DNA of 64,000 bases, from the NCBI RefSeq assembly GCF_016859285.1, contig NC_053419.1:13211501-13275500 (forward strand), in the 5' to 3' direction. A program made the position numbers and the translations under genes. The notes under the pieces are model-generated. The model was given only the letters and a program-made list of their open reading frames with translations, ran no database searches and was not told where the DNA came from. The number at the start of each line of letters is the position of its first letter. The first letter of the stretch is position 1. Below are positions 1 to 12,700 of this stretch, in pieces. Source of the DNA: Xiphias gladius. Taxonomy: Eukaryota; Chordata; Actinopteri; Istiophoriformes; Xiphiidae.

Positions 1-2289
1 AAGTCAAGCGTCTGTAGATCTGCTTGTGAGAGGGCGTGAAGCCAATGAACCACTCTGAAAATCAGTCTTGACCACCGACTCTTAAATAAGGCAGTTGTTT
101 TTCCTAAAAACTGTCACTAACATATGGTTTCAGTCACAAAGCATTAACTTCCTTTTCCAAACTGTGAGGCACCCTCTGAGGACCTTTGACCTAGGGCCTC
201 TATGTAAACACAGCTCTACATATATAAACATACACCTCACACCATTTAGACAAGCCATTGGTAGTTAACAGGCTAAAAAATAATGTTTTTATTCAACCGG
301 AGAGCATTTCATATTTTGAAAAGTTTGTCATTTCTAGAGAGATCTCTAAAAAAAAAAAAAACACAAAATACTATTCATACAGAAATAGCTTTTTGTCTAA
401 AAATGTCATATACCTAGAGCTGCACTAAGCAATATTTTTTATATAAACAATGGATTAAATGACTATATCTAATGTGAATGGTATTGTATCCAGATGCGGC
501 AGGCAGCTATTTTCAGAAAAAAAATAAAGAAAAAAAGAACAAACACTTAAAAAACCCTCCGTACACTACCTGCACAGCACTAAACAGCAGACAGACAAAG
601 CTAGCACCTAGCTGGTGAACATAGCGGAGCAAATTTAAGCAAAGAGCCATATTGGACTTAACATTCATAAGGTGGCCAGAAACACCACTCTAGATAAATG
701 CTGATGTTGCTCTGTAGATGTGTAAACATAAAAAGTAAAGGAAGGAAGTAAAAAGGATTCATATATGCAAAATTTGATGATATCTAAGTAACAGCCCTAA
801 AATAGCTCCAATCGTCGTGTCTCTAGACCATTTTGACTGAGTTGAAGTTTGGTCAGACTTTTTGTTGTTTGTCAAGGAATCACTGGTTTAGTCTTTTCTT
901 TTGCGGCGCTGTTGGAAGGCGTCAACGTGGCCATCAGCCATGGATTTTAGGGGTCGCACCACGAGTGGCCAATCAGATTTCCACACCACACCTAGTCAAT
1001 CCCCAGACATGCCCCAGGGGTTCAGAGATATTCAGACATATTCAGAAGGGTACAGCAATTGATGTCCTCATTAAATTTTAATAAATCAATTGAATACATG
1101 ATGATGGAAAAATTCAATGAGCACTCCTGGGTGCTCTTCTGACCCTCATTTGACCCTCACAGGGTGCAAGAAGAAATGAGTTACATCACTTTTTTTTTTC
1201 GTGAAGACTCACGATGAATATTTAATCAGGATGCCAGGGAATTCTCAAAATTGCTGTTAATGACAAAGCGTGCCATCTGCCACAGCAACAGGTAATTTAA
1301 GGAGTCCATTGTAATCTGTTGTCGCAGACGTGAACCGAGAATGACACAGTAACAGTGCAGACAGGCTGCAGATAATACCCAAATGTCTGGTTGTCTGTTT
1401 TCTACCAACAAGCAATAAGTTTATTTTCTGTGCTCAAGATGTTGCAGTCTGGTCTGATGTCTCCCAGCACTATTGAGTGAAAAAGGCATGAATAATACAT
1501 TCACGAACTGCATATTTTCATCACATTTTAATTGAACATGCGTTACAGCATCCTGACATCTTAACCCTCATCAATAAGGGGCCAGTGCGTCAGACCCTTT
1601 GTTAACGTATGAACTGGTGCGTGGTACAGCCCGACCCAACCAAGGACCAGTTGGTGTCAGGGACGTTGACCGAGCCAGAGCAGGTTCTCATGGTGAATGT
1701 GAAATGGAATAAAGCATTTTATTATCAAATATTCATGAAGCACCGTGCATTACAGCCCATGATGTGCACCACTGTTTAATTGCCAATTACACCTGTAGCT
1801 CACAGAGCACGAGGGTGAAAATGATAGTGAGTACAACAGTATAACAGAAACTGGTCAAATTCAACTAATAGGTCATTTCTTAATTCCTTTCTCATTTAAT
1901 AAATCTAATACCAGACAAATAATAAACATCTTAATAAACATGTTTCGAAGTACATTGCATTATCTCCGTTGTTGGAAGAACTACAGGAAGGTGACCTCAA
2001 GATAAATTTAATAGAGAGCACCACATCCATCCAGAAAAACACCAGCAGTGGAGATTAAGAGATGTGACATCTGTACTGACATCTTAACAGCCTGATTTAT
2101 GGTGGTGAAACAAGAAAAACACACATCCTTTCCTTTCAGTGGGTCCCTATTTAATGTGTGTATCCATGGTTGTCTTTGGATGGCGACGATATAATAAAAC
2201 ATACAGTTTGTGGGATTCAAGAGCAGGATGTCATTATTCCTTCATTATCTCCATACAGTTTTTTTCTGCATGTATGACATCTGCATGTT

Positions 2290-2425
2290 CAAGAGGGATT
2301 CCTCCTCTGTTGCTCTTCTTGAGGTCTCTCCCTTTTTCCCTGTGAAGGGGTTATTGTGGAGTTTTTTCCTTGTTCGACTTTGTGATTTTGGGCTTTTTAC
2401 TGTAAATAAAATTCACTTGACTAAA
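2290..2425 (+). repeat. Fragment of a dispersed teleost repeat
   Basis: The stretch runs from a pyrimidine-rich block through a motif ending in a short AATAAA-containing tail followed by ACTTGACT. I recognise this as the 3' end of a repeat that is very common in teleost genomes, but I cannot name the family. The AATAAA near 2405 is therefore probably part of the repeat and not a gene's polyadenylation signal. Confidence 0.5.
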
Positions 2426-3116
2426 TTCTCCAATGACTGGTAGCTCATTCACAGATGTATCATTTGATTATCCGGAGCACTTTATGTGCCAAGCCTCCAA
2501 CAAAAGTAAAAAGGGGAAAAAACAATAGATAAATTAAACTTTTCCTTAGTATGTGTTGGACAGCTGTTTCAATTCTGGTCACATAAAAACTGTCTGTGGT
2601 GCGACCTCATAGTTTCTGAAACCAGAGGTTCTTTAGTCAATTACAAAAGCAATCAATAATCCCAAATGAATCTCTGACGGTGAGCTGTTTTGATGGAGGT
2701 GCCATTGATGAGATTTTTGGAACATCTTTCTGCACTGTTAGTTTTATAGATTGCATTTGCCATGCAGGGAAAGGCTGTTCCAGTGTGTTTAGTTAAAAAA
2801 TGACCTGTGTTTCCTTAAGATAAACATGAATCTCATCACAAGGAGCTAGAAATTAGACATCTCCTCAACACTTACAAGTAACTGTGCTGAAAAAATAACA
2901 GAACTTGACCTTGTTGCCTGTTGTATGTTTTTACAACCATGCATGGACCTCATGAGATAAGAGACCAAAGAGATGTCTAACCATGAGATTTGAGCTCCTC
3001 TATGTTTAACAGCTGGGGGCCAGCGTTACAAATATAGACTGGATCAGACTAGTAGTCAGTCTAAAGAGGGACGTTTAAATTCATTCATTGAGCTGTCCAG
3101 TTCTTCTTACAAGACA

Positions 3117-3224
3117 AAAAAAAAAAAAAAACTTCCGGTGACATAAAATCAGTGCAGACATTTAACAATACAAAAAAAAAAAAAAAAAAAAGAAAACTTC
3201 TAGTGACATAAAATCAGTGCAGAC
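3117..3224. repeat. Two-copy local duplication with poly-A
   Basis: An identical 22-bp segment occurs at 3138-3159 and 3203-3224, a 65-bp offset. Each copy is preceded by a poly-A run (about 15 and 20 A) and a near-identical short linker. It looks like a local tandem duplication, or two tails of a poly-A-bearing insertion. Confidence 0.75.
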
Positions 3225-5221
3225 TTGTAGAGGAGCTGAACTGCTGTTGCTTCTTACTGTGGCACCTCTCCTAACTCATCAGTCAGGCTCAGGATATTTT
3301 CTTTAGGGAGGCAAAAACAACCGGCGATGTGTTCACTGCTGTACATTTCCAACAGCTTACTGTCAGAAAACCTGAAATTATGAGACATGTTTTGCTCTTT
3401 TCTGCCTGGATAGCAGGTGTCACTGACTGTTACTATGGAAACATGGCTCTGAGTTAACCCCAGGGAAGGGTGGCTAACTTTTTAGGCTGAAAAATAAGTC
3501 GGTCTTTTATTCTTTTTTGTGAAACTTGCATTAAACTAATCTAAGTGCAGAGTTAAGACTGACCTACAGACGGGTCTAAAGTGTGAAACCTGCCCTAGAA
3601 AACAGACATTTTGGGTTGATTGTAATCTTTGGATTTCTCCAATGAGAAATCAAAAAACAACTTTGGTAAAAAAAAAAAAAAAAAGCTTTTGTTAGCTGAC
3701 TGTAAGATATTTCTCAATGCATATTCTTAAACTGCTGTGAGATGTACCTCTACAGGTACTGTCCACCTTACTGGTCCTGCTAGGTTTGTCCGGCGCTTCG
3801 GTCAGGGCTGAGTGTCGGAGTCTGTCCTTGGAATTTACGAGAGTTTTTTCGCCCAGCCAGTGCTGAATATTTCCAGCCGCGGTTTTGATGTCTCATACCT
3901 CCCTGCTTTCAGGTTCCTTTGCCTCTGTAGACAACCCTCAGCCCACCCTAGGGGCTTAACTTGACGATGATTGGATGGATGTCTGGACTGTGGTGCTCTC
4001 CACCAGTGGAAGCCCCCAGGCTGGGATGAAGGTCCTCTCGGTGATCCCCGCTGAATGACCGACACGGCTCCTTTTGAACCCTAGGATGCATACAATGTAA
4101 TAGCTGTCTACTCTCAGTTACAACTGCACGGCCATCCATTGCAATACACAGGCGACTCGCACACTGCTCCTATCTCATAACATATTCGCTGGTTTGGGTT
4201 TGAGGAGTTTGAGAATGACTGAGCTGTTCACAGAGGCTTTTCAGACTTCTCTAGAGAATAAGAATTTCTTGGCTCAGCATGCTGCATAGATAACAGGACA
4301 GTCTGATTTTTGTTTTTATATTGGTACAGTTTTTACATTTTGTTATGAAGGTTATTGTGTAATGAATTACTGTGCAAATTCAAGAGACTGTGGTGGTTTT
4401 AATGATCCTCTGAGTAATCTATGTTTAATAAAAGCTCTGTGTTGTGTACTCGTTCAAAGATTCATGGTAACAAATACGATTCATGAATGCAGTGTCTGTG
4501 TTGGATATTTGAGAATATTATTCTGTTTCAAACGAGCTGCACAGAAAAGCTTTAGATACAACAAAAGCAAATATTACTTGGAATACAATTACTGCATGTC
4601 TGAACTACTCTCCACCACGTGCTTCCATGTGAAGTTTTAAAGACTGCATGAAAATGATTAAAGTCTCAGAATCTGAGCCACCATATTGCCTCAGAGAAAG
4701 AACAAAGCCTGTTTTCCAGGTTCTAAGAAGTGTGCTTGTAGCAGGAGGCTCAGGTGCAGCGGAAAAAGAGACAATCCCCTTCCCATTCCGAGGGGAATAG
4801 ACTTGTCAGCCCTGTAAACCCTTGAAGAACGAACCAGTGGAACCACCTGTAGCTCTCTCAGCACACCCTGCACTTGTGTAGCTGGCATTCTGCTTCTTTG
4901 TATTTGGGTTTAAATAAATAAAATAAGTGTGCGGCATGTAACCCTCTCTGTGGGATTGCTCATTTTCAGGAAAAGGGGTCTTTGTCATGAGCAAATTCAG
5001 ATTTATCCTGTAAGCCACCGTCAGTTTGAATAAAAAAAACAAAAAACATAAGAGTGTTACACATCCCGTAAAGCTTTGGCCTTCACAGGATTCCTGGAAA
5101 ATAATTGCTTCTTTTGCAAGGGAAATATCTTCAGCCTGCGCTGATGAGCGAGTTGTCCTTCGCTGCAGTCACCTTACTGTCAGTAGCTGAGGTTATTCTA
5201 ATATTGTCGAGTTCCGGCTCT

Positions 5222-5400
5222 GTTGATTAAAGGGATAGTTTGACATTTTGGGAAATATACTTACTGACTTTCTTGTGGCGAGTTAGATGAAGTCTAATGA
5301 TGATGATGTCTGTAGAGTAAATATGAAGCCACAACCTTGACCTTGTCCCGGTAGGCTGATCTTGTCACCCTTGGACAGAGCCAGGCTGCTGGCCTCAGCT
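5222..5400 (+). repeat. Degenerate percomorph dispersed repeat
   Basis: The opening (TTAAAGGGATAGTTTGACAT, then TTTTGGGAAATATAC) and the later GTTAGATGA, AAATATGAAGCCAC and GACAGAGCCAGGCT motifs match, in order, a short repeat very common in percomorph fish. Spacing and sequence are eroded. The family name is not known to me, and recognition is from memory rather than a search. Confidence 0.6.
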
Positions 5401-5756
5401 TCATATTCGTCGTCCAGACATGACACTGGTGTCAAGCTTCTCATTTAACTCTCCGGATCCTGTCTCCTGTGTACATGAGCTTTGATCCCCAGTTCCTCCC
5501 GTACACATGTCAAAGTGTCCTCGGGACAAGACACTGAAACGAAAAGCCGAAGTGCAAAAGAAATTAGTAGCGGGGCTCAAGGGCCTCACTTGTTGCTACC
5601 TCCTCACTTTTGCCAGCCTGTATACTGGTCCAACAGTATTTCTGACTCGTGTTTTCAGTTAACGAACTGAGAGAAGGAAGAAAATTCTCATTGCAGGCGG
5701 ACAGTTTGGAAACGGTCAACAGACTCCGCTGTGACAGAGGCAGCAGTATGGCAGAG

Positions 5757-5758
<2 letters not shown>

Positions 5759-5817
<59 letters not shown>
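5759..5817. repeat. (GT)n microsatellite
   Basis: About 29 uninterrupted GT dinucleotides lie roughly 1 kb upstream of the cabp7 start codon, in the presumed promoter or 5' leader region. The tract explains the long Cys/Val and Thr/His open frames on the two strands, which are not genes. Confidence 0.97.
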
Positions 5818-5820
<3 letters not shown>

Positions 5821-6099
5821 CTCTGTGAGAGACCAAATCAGACTGGAGCAGACAGCTGGAGAGGGAGAAGCTCCACTGCCTCATGCAGCGCGTCCGTGTC
5901 AGATGAGGAGGGGGTCACCCAGGATTCCCTTGAAGCTGCTCTCCAGGAAAAAGAAAACAGAAAAAAATGTTACAAGATTTTGTTTGTACCTGGTTTACTG
6001 GGTAGGATCAGCTCGTCAGCGCTGCTGCTTTATCTTGTACCATCGATTCGTTTTGGGGGTTTTTTTGGTTTCTTTTTCTAAGAAGATGCCAAAACGGGA

Positions 6100-6773
6100 A
6101 AGAAAAGTGAGGTAGACTGTGACGGGAATAGACTGTTGGATAGAAAAAGACGCGTAGGAGGAATCGGTGAAATCGATAGAGAAAAGATCGATTTAGTGCA
6201 AATATTTCTCTCCTTCATTTACACCTCTCATCTTTCATCATTTTTTTTTCCCTAATGCTCTACGTGAGTAGAAGAATGACAAAGTAGCCCGTTTACCTCT
6301 TTGGATCGAGCTAATCAACACCTGAACGGTCGTTTCAGGCTCCAGCGCCGTCGAACACATTCCAGACAGTCTGGCGCTTTGTTCGCCAGGCTACGAAGTA
6401 AAAGTTTTCGGTATGCAGCGTTGCCTGTTTGCCTCAGATTTTGCTCACAGTGGGCTGCCACAGGCTGCGCATTGAAACCCAAGGCGATTTACAAGGTGCA
6501 TTCTCGGTCAAACACGCAGCCCAGTGCAGGGGGACCTTCATTCATATTCTTTTTTTTTTTTTTTTTTGGCACTGTCGAAAATATCAAAAACACGACGAGG
6601 GTTGAACTTTGCGGAGCTGGGGGGGGGGGTGGGGGGGGGGGGGCTTCCAGTGTGATTTGCTTGAGATTTTTCTTTTAAAATATCGAGGACAGTAGCAAGG
6701 GGTCTCTCTTAAAACTCCGGAGAGCTCGGCTATATGAAGATCGCGACACAGTTGTTGGTTTTCCCTCGCAGAA
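6100..6773 (+). promoter_or_regulatory. cabp7 5' leader / promoter-proximal region
   Basis: This CpG-containing, GC-richer stretch lies directly before the cabp7 start codon. It carries a T18 run at 6550-6567 and a G-tract of eleven Gs, one T and thirteen Gs at 6619-6643. The bases immediately before the ATG (TTCCCTCGCAG then AA) look like a 3' splice site, so the 5' UTR may be interrupted by an intron ending two bases before the start codon. No TATA box was identified with confidence. Confidence 0.45.
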
Positions 6774-9700
6774 ATGCCAGTGCGTGCTGTGACCACCAGG
6801 TTCATGTACAAGGGACTTTGCACTATTCCAGATGTCCTTTCCTACCGGACCCCTGTTAACCTGCCTGAGGATGAGGTGGAAGGTGAGTCTTGTCTCCTTG
6901 GTCGGCTGGATTGTGGTTTCAAGTTGGCATTGTAAAAGAGTTGCCGCATCTGAATGCAACGTCTCAGCTGGTGAAAGCAGTTCAGGACCCTGGAGAGATC
7001 CCCGCCGGTGTGCGCTTCCTTTTCCCGATCCTCAAAATCTGAGTGCACGCCAGGCTGTGGGTAAAGAGGTTCAGATACCGCACATCCCGGTGGAGGTTCA
7101 GATGCTCCACAAAATGTGGGACAGGCTATGTGTGTTGTGGTCTCCGTTTTGTCTCTCCACCTGGCTCTATTGTTGCTTCTGATTTTTGGCACAAGGGCAA
7201 TGTGCATGAACGTCTGTACATCAGTTCCAAATTTCACACCATCCCCCAACAATTGCGGTAAATAGCGGGTAATCCTTGTGCTTTTCAGCAGCACACATTT
7301 CACAACACTGCCCAAGTTCGCCATACATGGCACCCTGTCATAAACTCGGGAGTTAAGAGTATAGTTTAACGGGATGCCGTACCTCCTGGTTATGTCCATG
7401 GCACCCGTGAGTATTAAGTGCACCTGATGTCACTTACTGTAGGTCATTTGTGTTATAGACAAGACAAGGCTTAAAATGTGCCCTAAAAAGAGGAGCCTTG
7501 GACAGGGGAAACAGCTGCCATTATTATTCTTAAAATGCCTCTTAAAGAATAATCCATGGCAGATAAAAAGCCATCAATAAGACGGGAGATTGCTTTACTT
7601 CTATTCTTGAATTTCATCCTCTCATCTCCTTTGGGTTTGTTTGATGCATTGCATTTTGTCGTTGGTAAACAACAACGACCATCTACAACACATTGTTGTG
7701 CCTGGACCACATACAAGATCTACCGGGGAATCGAAATCACTGGTACATAGCTGTTAGGAACGGAGGTTTCGTTTTGGCAAATGGTCCTCGCCATGAGAAA
7801 GCACAGCTGGCAGTGATCTGGAGCAAAGCCAGGCAGACTACCACACAGAGACAACTCAGATCAGATTTGATATCACAAAATCTTTTTATGAGAGGGGAAT
7901 TCCATTTCCCCTTCTTCCGTCTGCAGGTTGCCAGGGCCCACAAGTGGCTGCCTGCCCTTGCTTTGAGCCACTCATTTGACATTGAAAAATCCACTATCTG
8001 CAATGACGACATAAATTTAATTAAAAGGTTGGCTATGGATAAGCAAGAATTACAACAACAGCGAAATGACAAGAATGTTTGTTGCAGAAGTTGCTCGGTC
8101 AATGATGATACAGCTTTTCAGGTAATGGAGAAGTCTTTTCAAACTGCAGTTTATTAATTGAGTGGCATTACATATTCAGAACATAGTGTGACAGAGCATT
8201 CAACCGTAAATGTATTTTCCCAGGGAACACTCACCGAGCACATAATGCACTGCACATTAACAGGACCTCACACCTCAGTGGTACCCGGGGTAAACAGTGC
8301 TCTGCCTCTTTGTCCCTGAGCAGCTCCACCAGCACAGATAAAGTGTGTTAAGAAAGAGGTATACAAGTTTCCAAATTCTTCTTACATCTACAGATCCTCA
8401 GCTAGACTGAGGGCTCGAACCAGCAGCCTCCCACACACCTACTACCCTTTACACATCTGCTGCCCCACCTTTAACCCACAGTGTGGGAGCTGCAGTACTG
8501 TCTCAACGAATGTTGTTGGTCTGTGAACAGTGCAGCAGTCCAGTGTGTCAGAGTGAGAATCGTTCCCTTTTACATAGAGGTCTGAAATCAAACTAGAAAT
8601 ATTATTTCATCCACAAAATACTTAATTACTTTGGGGCAGGAGTTCCCTGATTGCTCGACTCATGTAATTACTCTTCCTAATCATATTTATGATAATAGTT
8701 TTGGTGTGTGTGTGTATATATATATATGTACTCCCAGTGTAATCTGACAACTTAGAGCCATCTGAGACTCAACTTAGAAATCCCTTCACTTAACAGCAGT
8801 TGTTAAAAGCGTATCTCTGACTTATCTTCTGTTCATTTAAATGCAGCTTCTCTTATTTCCAAACTTTAGCTAAATGCGAAACAACTGCCAGCCTTCTTCA
8901 GGCCATTGACAATATCAGCAGGTACTTCGATGTTTAAGGAACCAGTGACCACTTTGGTTCCAGTGTTGAAGCCCATGCAGAAGTGCAGTGAGGCAGAGTT
9001 TCTCAAATGATCACTAGAAGCTTGACTGTATTCAACTTACTGAGACATCTCCCATTTACTTTATTGTAGAACAAAGCTGACAACATTTTCTCGACATGCT
9101 GTTTAAATTTCCTGTGATGTCGGTCTTGGTGACATAATGTGGTATATCTTACGTTATAACAAATGGTTTTGCAAGTAGCATTGTCAAATACATTATACTT
9201 AACAAATAAAACATCTTTGTAACAGTCTTTGGAATTCTGCCATCTTAAAATCTTTGCTGTCTTTAATCTGACATTTTATTTGGATTTCAATCAAATCTGA
9301 AGTATTAACTACTGAATATTGACAATATGACCCACGTTGGATATTAACCTGGAACAACTCTATAAATCCCATTAAACCTCAGTGTGGGATACACTGCATG
9401 CGATTCATTCCAAATCTAAAAAATCATACTGATGGTGCAAAAACCTCCTGGTACAATGAGCAATGTATTTGCAGTAGTAACAGTGATGAGGATTAGAGAC
9501 ACTTTCACTGAGTAGAGAGGATTTTATTTATACCGGGTGAGTTTTAGGGAGGCTGATTACGTACTCACTGCTCTTAATGGATCTTCTGCAAGGGAATGTT
9601 TTTTAAACAGATGGTTGCCTAGGTGTGCAGGGTCAGTGGCAAGGCTTCCTGCCCTTTTCTTTGCCCTTGTGTCATGCAGTTGTCATAAATCCTGATATGT

Positions 9701-12700
9701 ATTCAAACCATCACTACTGTAAAAGCAGTAGCTCTCCTACTTCATTTAAAGCACGTGCTTACATATCTGAGCTTTATATATCTCTCATCCAAAACCTGAT
9801 ATATTTAAATTTTAATTATACAGTCTTTCAAATTATTAACCTTGAGCATTGGGTTGTTTAAGTAGTCTTGCCGTTATCCTTCTATGTATCTGTGGAAGGA
9901 ACAGACCGTTAATTCATCATAATTTACATCTACACTTAAGCTCCTTCAGCCATTCAGACTGTTTATGTCGGTGTCATAGCAGTAATGACCATATTATTCA
10001 TGTTCCTAAACACATTAAACATTTATGTGTGTATTCACCCTGTGTGAAAGAGTTACACTCACTGAGCATAATCTGGTAAATGTCTGTATGTGGATCCAAT
10101 GTTATGCCAAGTATCTCCCCGTTTAATGAGCACAATACTAAAACCGAGGTCGGCAGCCAAGTTCAGCCCATTATGCACGAACAACTGGGGGTACCTGAAA
10201 ACCTGTATGATACTTTGACTAATGTACATGGAAATTTCTCCATTACCTTTAAATCATTACAATCTGAAATGTATACATAGTAATGCCTGATCATGTAGTT
10301 ATATGTAAATGTTGTAATGCAGTCAAGATTCTGTGTGGAAGTGTTGAGCAATATTTTGGCACTTTAAGTGTCTTAAAAGGAAATAATCCGTGCTTTTTAT
10401 ATTTGTGTGATTAGACCCAGAGTTATTAAAAAATTACCACGATCAGATATCTCATATTTTTAAGACATTTACCACCAACCCATTTCACGAAAGTACATAT
10501 TTATTTGATCAATATGTCAAATTAAAAAAAAAGGATCCTGTCAACAATACTATTGCAAATGTAAAGCACAGCCCATAACTTGCAGTAAACCGGCAGACAC
10601 TTTAACTGCACACATGCTGACATAGATAAGACTCTTGTTTTATGGCTGAACAGTCATGACTTCCCGGCAGTTACCCTACTGGAGGCCTCTGCGAGCTCGT
10701 ATCACTCCTCGGTGCATCCCAGACAGAGGATGTGAACAGTACTTATAGATCACAACCAGCAGGAAAATCCCCCAGACATCAGGCATTGTAATGGAGTGCA
10801 GACCGTCTTCCACCTTGTATGCAAAGCTGTCTTCCATTGTGCTTACAATTGGAGTCGTTTTTGCAGCACCATTTTTAACAGATAAGAGTGTGTGTGTGTG
10901 CGTGTGTGTGTGTGTGTGTGCACTATATGTATGTGTTACTGTATTGCAGCTGTCGGGGATCTATAACTGTGAATACACTGTTCACCAACAGAGTAATATT
11001 TGTCAGACCAGATTTACAGTGGTTGGAGGTGCTCTCTGTACTCTGACAAATACTGAATAGGTCACTCTTTTCCAGCTGAGATCAGTAAACACAAACAGTG
11101 AACATGTGTGTGATCATCTTTCATTTTGTGGCGAGCAAGGTTAAAAAAACACAGACAAGACACCTGAGGCTCCATTATCTTTGCTGTTGTTTGTTTCATG
11201 TGGCTTCCTCTGTGGTCGAAGACTAATGTCTGTTCATTGCTGTTGTAGCCGTCCAGAGAGACTCACAGTTTCCAACAACATCATCATCAGGATTCAAATA
11301 GCCTCATAATCAGGATTCAAATACTAAAGTCTGAAGGGTCTGGCTTTACCTAATCTCACACAGCCATGCTTCAGTCTCATTAGAGGAGAACTGGACATAT
11401 TCTCAACAGAAAATTTACTATTATTCTATAGTTTAATCAAAATCCCAAGAGATCTGACAAGGAAAAGCAGCTTCAGTAAGGGATATAAAGGTTACAGTTG
11501 ATTATAGTAAAGCAACATAGAGCCACACAAAGCATCAAATAAAAAACAAAGTCAGAAACCAACAAAAGAGATCAGCTGAAGTCAAATCTGCGCTGTGTAT
11601 ATGAGCAATAACTCATCTGAGTTAGGCCTGAAAACTGCAGCAACAATAAAGTCAAGCTGTAATTCTTAATAATTCTCAATAGTTTTCCCAAATAGATCAT
11701 GTCACGTAATTTCAACTCAGCCTGCAAAGAGGTGCAGGTAGTGGGAGTATTTCAAGTACTTTTTGACAGAAGGAGTTGCTTTAGCTGCAGGGCTTGTGCA
11801 GCACATCTTGGCGGTCTCGAGTGACTCCGTGTGTTTGTGTGAATGTAATAAAGTGAAGGCGCCGTAAATCCGGTGCAGCAAAGAAAGGTATAGATGAAGT
11901 GTAAATGTGTGGGAGTTGCGATGATGGGTTGACTTGTGTTTTCCCCCAATGTGTATGTGTTATTATAAGACTCTCCACATGGACAACAAAGCATCATGTC
12001 TTGTCACACCATGGTACATCATATCTTATTTTCATAATGATAATAATAATAATAATAATAATAATAATATCATAATAATTCAGTTCACCTATTAGTGGCA
12101 GACAACAACATGAATATGGCGTCAGCTGTTCGTATCCAGTTTGACCACTGCCACCTCCGACATGCAAGTAATGAACTGCACTGAATGAACAAACCTTTTT
12201 TGTGGTTATTTTTGCGAAAGCCTTGTGTGTGCTCACATTCAATCAATGTGAGTATGAATGGAGTATTCAGTGCAGTATTTAAATAGCACTTTGTCAGCAT
12301 GTAGGAGAGCATAGCAGCTTCTTGAGCTTCAGAGCAATTTCAACTAGAACTGAATTTTAGCTCATTACAAAGCGAGCAGGATACAAACCTATCAATCCCC
12401 ATCAGAATGTCACTATGACAACCCATAGTTGCTTACATATATGTGTATTTTGGGTTTTATACCGAGCCAGAAATATCTGTTGTTTTTCGCAACGAGATGA
12501 TAAGTGTGCTTAGCAGTTGGTGGACAATTTAGCGATATTTCCACAGTCTTTAGTATAATTATTTATTTGTACATTTGCATCATTTTGACAGTATTTGTGT
12601 TCTGCTAAGAGAGCCCTAATGGAGCTCTCTCAGCTGTGCAATGTTTTTATTTTTGGAGCCTCTGGTTCATATTATTCACATGTTTTCCCCCTGTCATTAT

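Larger units (their letters stand above)
1..5221. other. Intergenic region upstream of cabp7
   Basis: No coding exon could be supported here. The open frames are short, lack splice-compatible neighbours and resemble no family I know. The sequence is AT-rich with poly-A runs near 350-361, 3117-3131, 3172-3191 and 3669-3684. In the human map NF2 lies next to CABP7, so part of this stretch could be the 3' end of a neighbouring gene, but no coding sequence shows that. A somewhat GC-richer block at about 3780-4100 is unexplained. Confidence 0.6.

Noticed and set aside
5564-6115. Open frames rich in Thr-His or Cys-Val on both strands
   Set aside because: They are translations of the GT microsatellite at 5759-5817.
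6842-7423. 193-codon minus-strand open frame overlapping cabp7 exon 1
   Set aside because: It resembles no family, has no supporting splice or promoter signal, and is antisense to a well-supported exon in a GC-richer area where long chance frames are common.
8400-8430. GGCTCGAACC, a tRNA B-box-like motif
   Set aside because: No matching A box, acceptor stem or cloverleaf could be found around it.
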